From Pedobacter hiemivivus (lineage in GTDB: Bacteria; Bacteroidota; Bacteroidia; Sphingobacteriales; Sphingobacteriaceae): a stretch of 64,000 bases of DNA. Position 1 is the first letter of the stretch, and each line of letters starts with the position of its first letter. The stretch is taken from positions 1-64,000 of the forward strand of contig NZ_SJSM01000024.1 in NCBI RefSeq assembly GCF_004331685.1, read 5' to 3'. A model generated the notes under the pieces. That model did not search any database. It had not been told where the DNA came from and saw only the letters and a list, made by a program, of their open reading frames with translations. A program made the position numbers and the translations under genes. Shown here piece after piece: positions 63,041-64,000 of this stretch.

Positions 63041-63784
63041 TTATAACATTCCGCCGCAAACAGACAATACTTGTCCGGTTACATACGAACTCATATCTGA
63101 AGCTAAGAATACACATACATTAGCTACATCTTCAGGCTCCCCTGCTCTTTTCAATGGAATACCCTCTTCCCAACCTTTAACAACTTTAGGATCCAATACA
63201 TCCGTCATTTCGGTACGGATAAAACCGGGAGCCACCACATTGGTACGAATATTACGTGACCCCAATTCTTTAGCCAATGATTTAGAGAAGCCAATGATAC
63301 CCGCTTTTGAGGCCGCATAGTTAGCTTGCCCAGCATTTCCTTGAACACCTACTACAGAACTCATGTTGATGATAGAACCCTTACGTGCCTTCATCATCAC
63401 CTTAGAAGCAGCTTTACATACGTTAAATACCGATTTTAAATTAACATTGATCACATCATCCCAGTTCTCTTCGCTCATACGCATCAATAAACCGTCTTTG
63501 GTAATCCCTGCGTTGTTAACCACAATATCCAAGGCGCCAAAATCAGCTACAATATCGTTGATCAATTGATCCGCTTCATCAAATTTAGAAGCATCAGAGC
63601 GATAACCCTTTACTTTTGTTCCAAAACTTTGTAATTCCTGTTCTAAAGCTTGTCCCTTTTCCACAGATGATAAATAAGTAAAAGCTACATTAGCACCCTG
63701 TGCTGCAAATTCTTCCGCTATTTTGCGGCCTATCCCTTTAGAAGCACCTGTAATAAGTGCTGTTTTTCCTTCTAATAATTTCAT
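63041..63784 (-). CDS. fabG: 3-oxoacyl-ACP reductase
   Basis: 247 aa. Rossmann motif TGASKGIG (12-19), NNAG (90-93), catalytic Ser in MSSVVG (about S143), Y156 and K160 (NYAASK). PGFIRTEMTDVLDP and the C-terminal SSYVTGQVLSVCGGM fit FabG. It reduces beta-ketoacyl-ACP with NADPH in fatty-acid synthesis. It follows the agmatine deiminase gene by 9 bp. The hairpin at 62988 lies 13 nt after its stop. Confidence 0.95.
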   Translation of the reverse strand: MKLLEGKTALITGASKGIGRKIAEEFAAQGANVAFTYLSSVEKGQALEQELQSFGTKVKGYRSDASKFDEADQLINDIVADFGALDIVVNNAGITKDGLLMRMSEENWDDVINVNLKSVFNVCKAASKVMMKARKGSIINMSSVVGVQGNAGQANYAASKAGIIGFSKSLAKELGSRNIRTNVVAPGFIRTEMTDVLDPKVVKGWEEGIPLKRAGEPEDVANVCVFLASDMSSYVTGQVLSVCGGML

Positions 63785-63793
63785 ATATATAAT

Positions 63794-64000
63794 TTAAATT
63801 GGATCGCCTGGAGACCTATATCCGCCGTCTTGTTTTGCCGGCTCTTGCTGACTTAAACAGTGAAAGCTTCCCAGTCCCCATATAATGTCTGTTGAATCTA
63901 TGCCAACCACTTTTCTATCCGGGAATACACTTTGAATAATCTCTAAAGCGATCTCGTCGTTTACATCTCTAAACGTTGGTACAATTACCGCCGCATTAGC
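63794..64000 (-). CDS. Agmatine deiminase family protein, C-terminal part (cut by window edge)
   Basis: A frame of 68 residues enters from the right edge and ends at TAA (63794-63796). It reads ANAAVIVPTFRD, then EIIQSVFPDRKVVGIDS and WGLGSFHCLSQQEPA, with the active-site Cys in FHCLSQQEP. This matches the C-terminus of agmatine deiminase/peptidyl-arginine deiminase proteins (PF04371). Such enzymes turn agmatine to N-carbamoylputrescine. The N-terminal part is outside the window. Confidence 0.88.
   Translation of the reverse strand, partial: ANAAVIVPTFRDVNDEIALEIIQSVFPDRKVVGIDSTDIIWGLGSFHCLSQQEPAKQDGGYRSPGDPI

Noticed and set aside
1..64000. CRISPR array, prophage, toxin-antitoxin or secondary-metabolite cluster
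   Set aside because: No regularly spaced repeats, phage structural genes, paired toxin genes or synthase modules were seen.

Overview
The window looks like a chromosomal segment of a free-living Bacteroidota bacterium of the family Sphingobacteriaceae, most like Pedobacter. The basis is two SusC/SusD polysaccharide-utilisation loci (PULs) with ECF-sigma/FecR control, TAnnTTTG-type promoters, a monomeric isocitrate dehydrogenase, and many Bacteroidota-only conserved proteins. The assignment to Pedobacter is recognition by eye, not a database result. No rRNA, CRISPR array, prophage or plasmid function was seen.

Layout. 1-454: the start of an ISAon1-type transposase gene, cut by the window edge, and tRNA-Phe(GAA). 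656-3612: an Fe-S electron-transfer pair and a WalJ-like MBL hydrolase. 3667-14126 (minus): PUL 1, in transcription order ECF sigma, FecR, SusC, SusD, TIG lipoprotein, acetylxylan-esterase-type hydrolase, GH16; a plus-strand Rho-independent terminator between susC and fecR suggests an antisense small RNA. 14209-28715: mostly housekeeping and conserved genes (mtgA, rpsF-rpsR-rplI, an AraC regulator, dnaX, icd, a TonB receptor, a small SSB, ThuA, HPP). 28818-32106: two overlapping genes for unfamiliar secreted proteins, one TIM-barrel-like and one helical-repeat-like. 32261-35837: a divergent NarL response regulator and a Reg_prop/Y_Y_Y sensor kinase. 35869-41279: an orphan FecR-like protein without its N-terminal anti-sigma region, a small lipoprotein, and a minus-strand operon GH27, lipoprotein, GH28-like. 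41414-48576: RluA, panB, carA with a structured leader, an ABC-2 exporter, aqpZ and eno. 48705-59018: PUL 2, with SusC/SusD, one intact and one catalytically dead GH18 protein, a DUF5009 acyltransferase, and a sigma gene far from its FecR. 59164-64000: DivIC/FtsB-like protein, UPF0126 channel, a Bat-type membrane protein, L,D-transpeptidase, fabG and the end of an agmatine deiminase gene.

How the parts work together. Both SusC receptors carry an N-terminal STN domain, the part that talks to FecR, so each PUL probably senses its glycan by trans-envelope signalling: ligand on SusC, then FecR, then ECF sigma, then PUL transcription. PUL 1 carries enzymes for a beta-glucan or esterified glycan; PUL 2 carries GH18-type recognition of a GlcNAc-containing glycan.

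The points most worth a second look are the candidate antisense RNA at susC of PUL 1, two hairpins 41 kb apart with the same 20-nt core, the GH18 active/dead pair, the overlapping lipoprotein pair at 28.8-32.1 kb, the non-canonical (CTG) start of the sensor kinase, and the pyrimidine-rich leader of carA.
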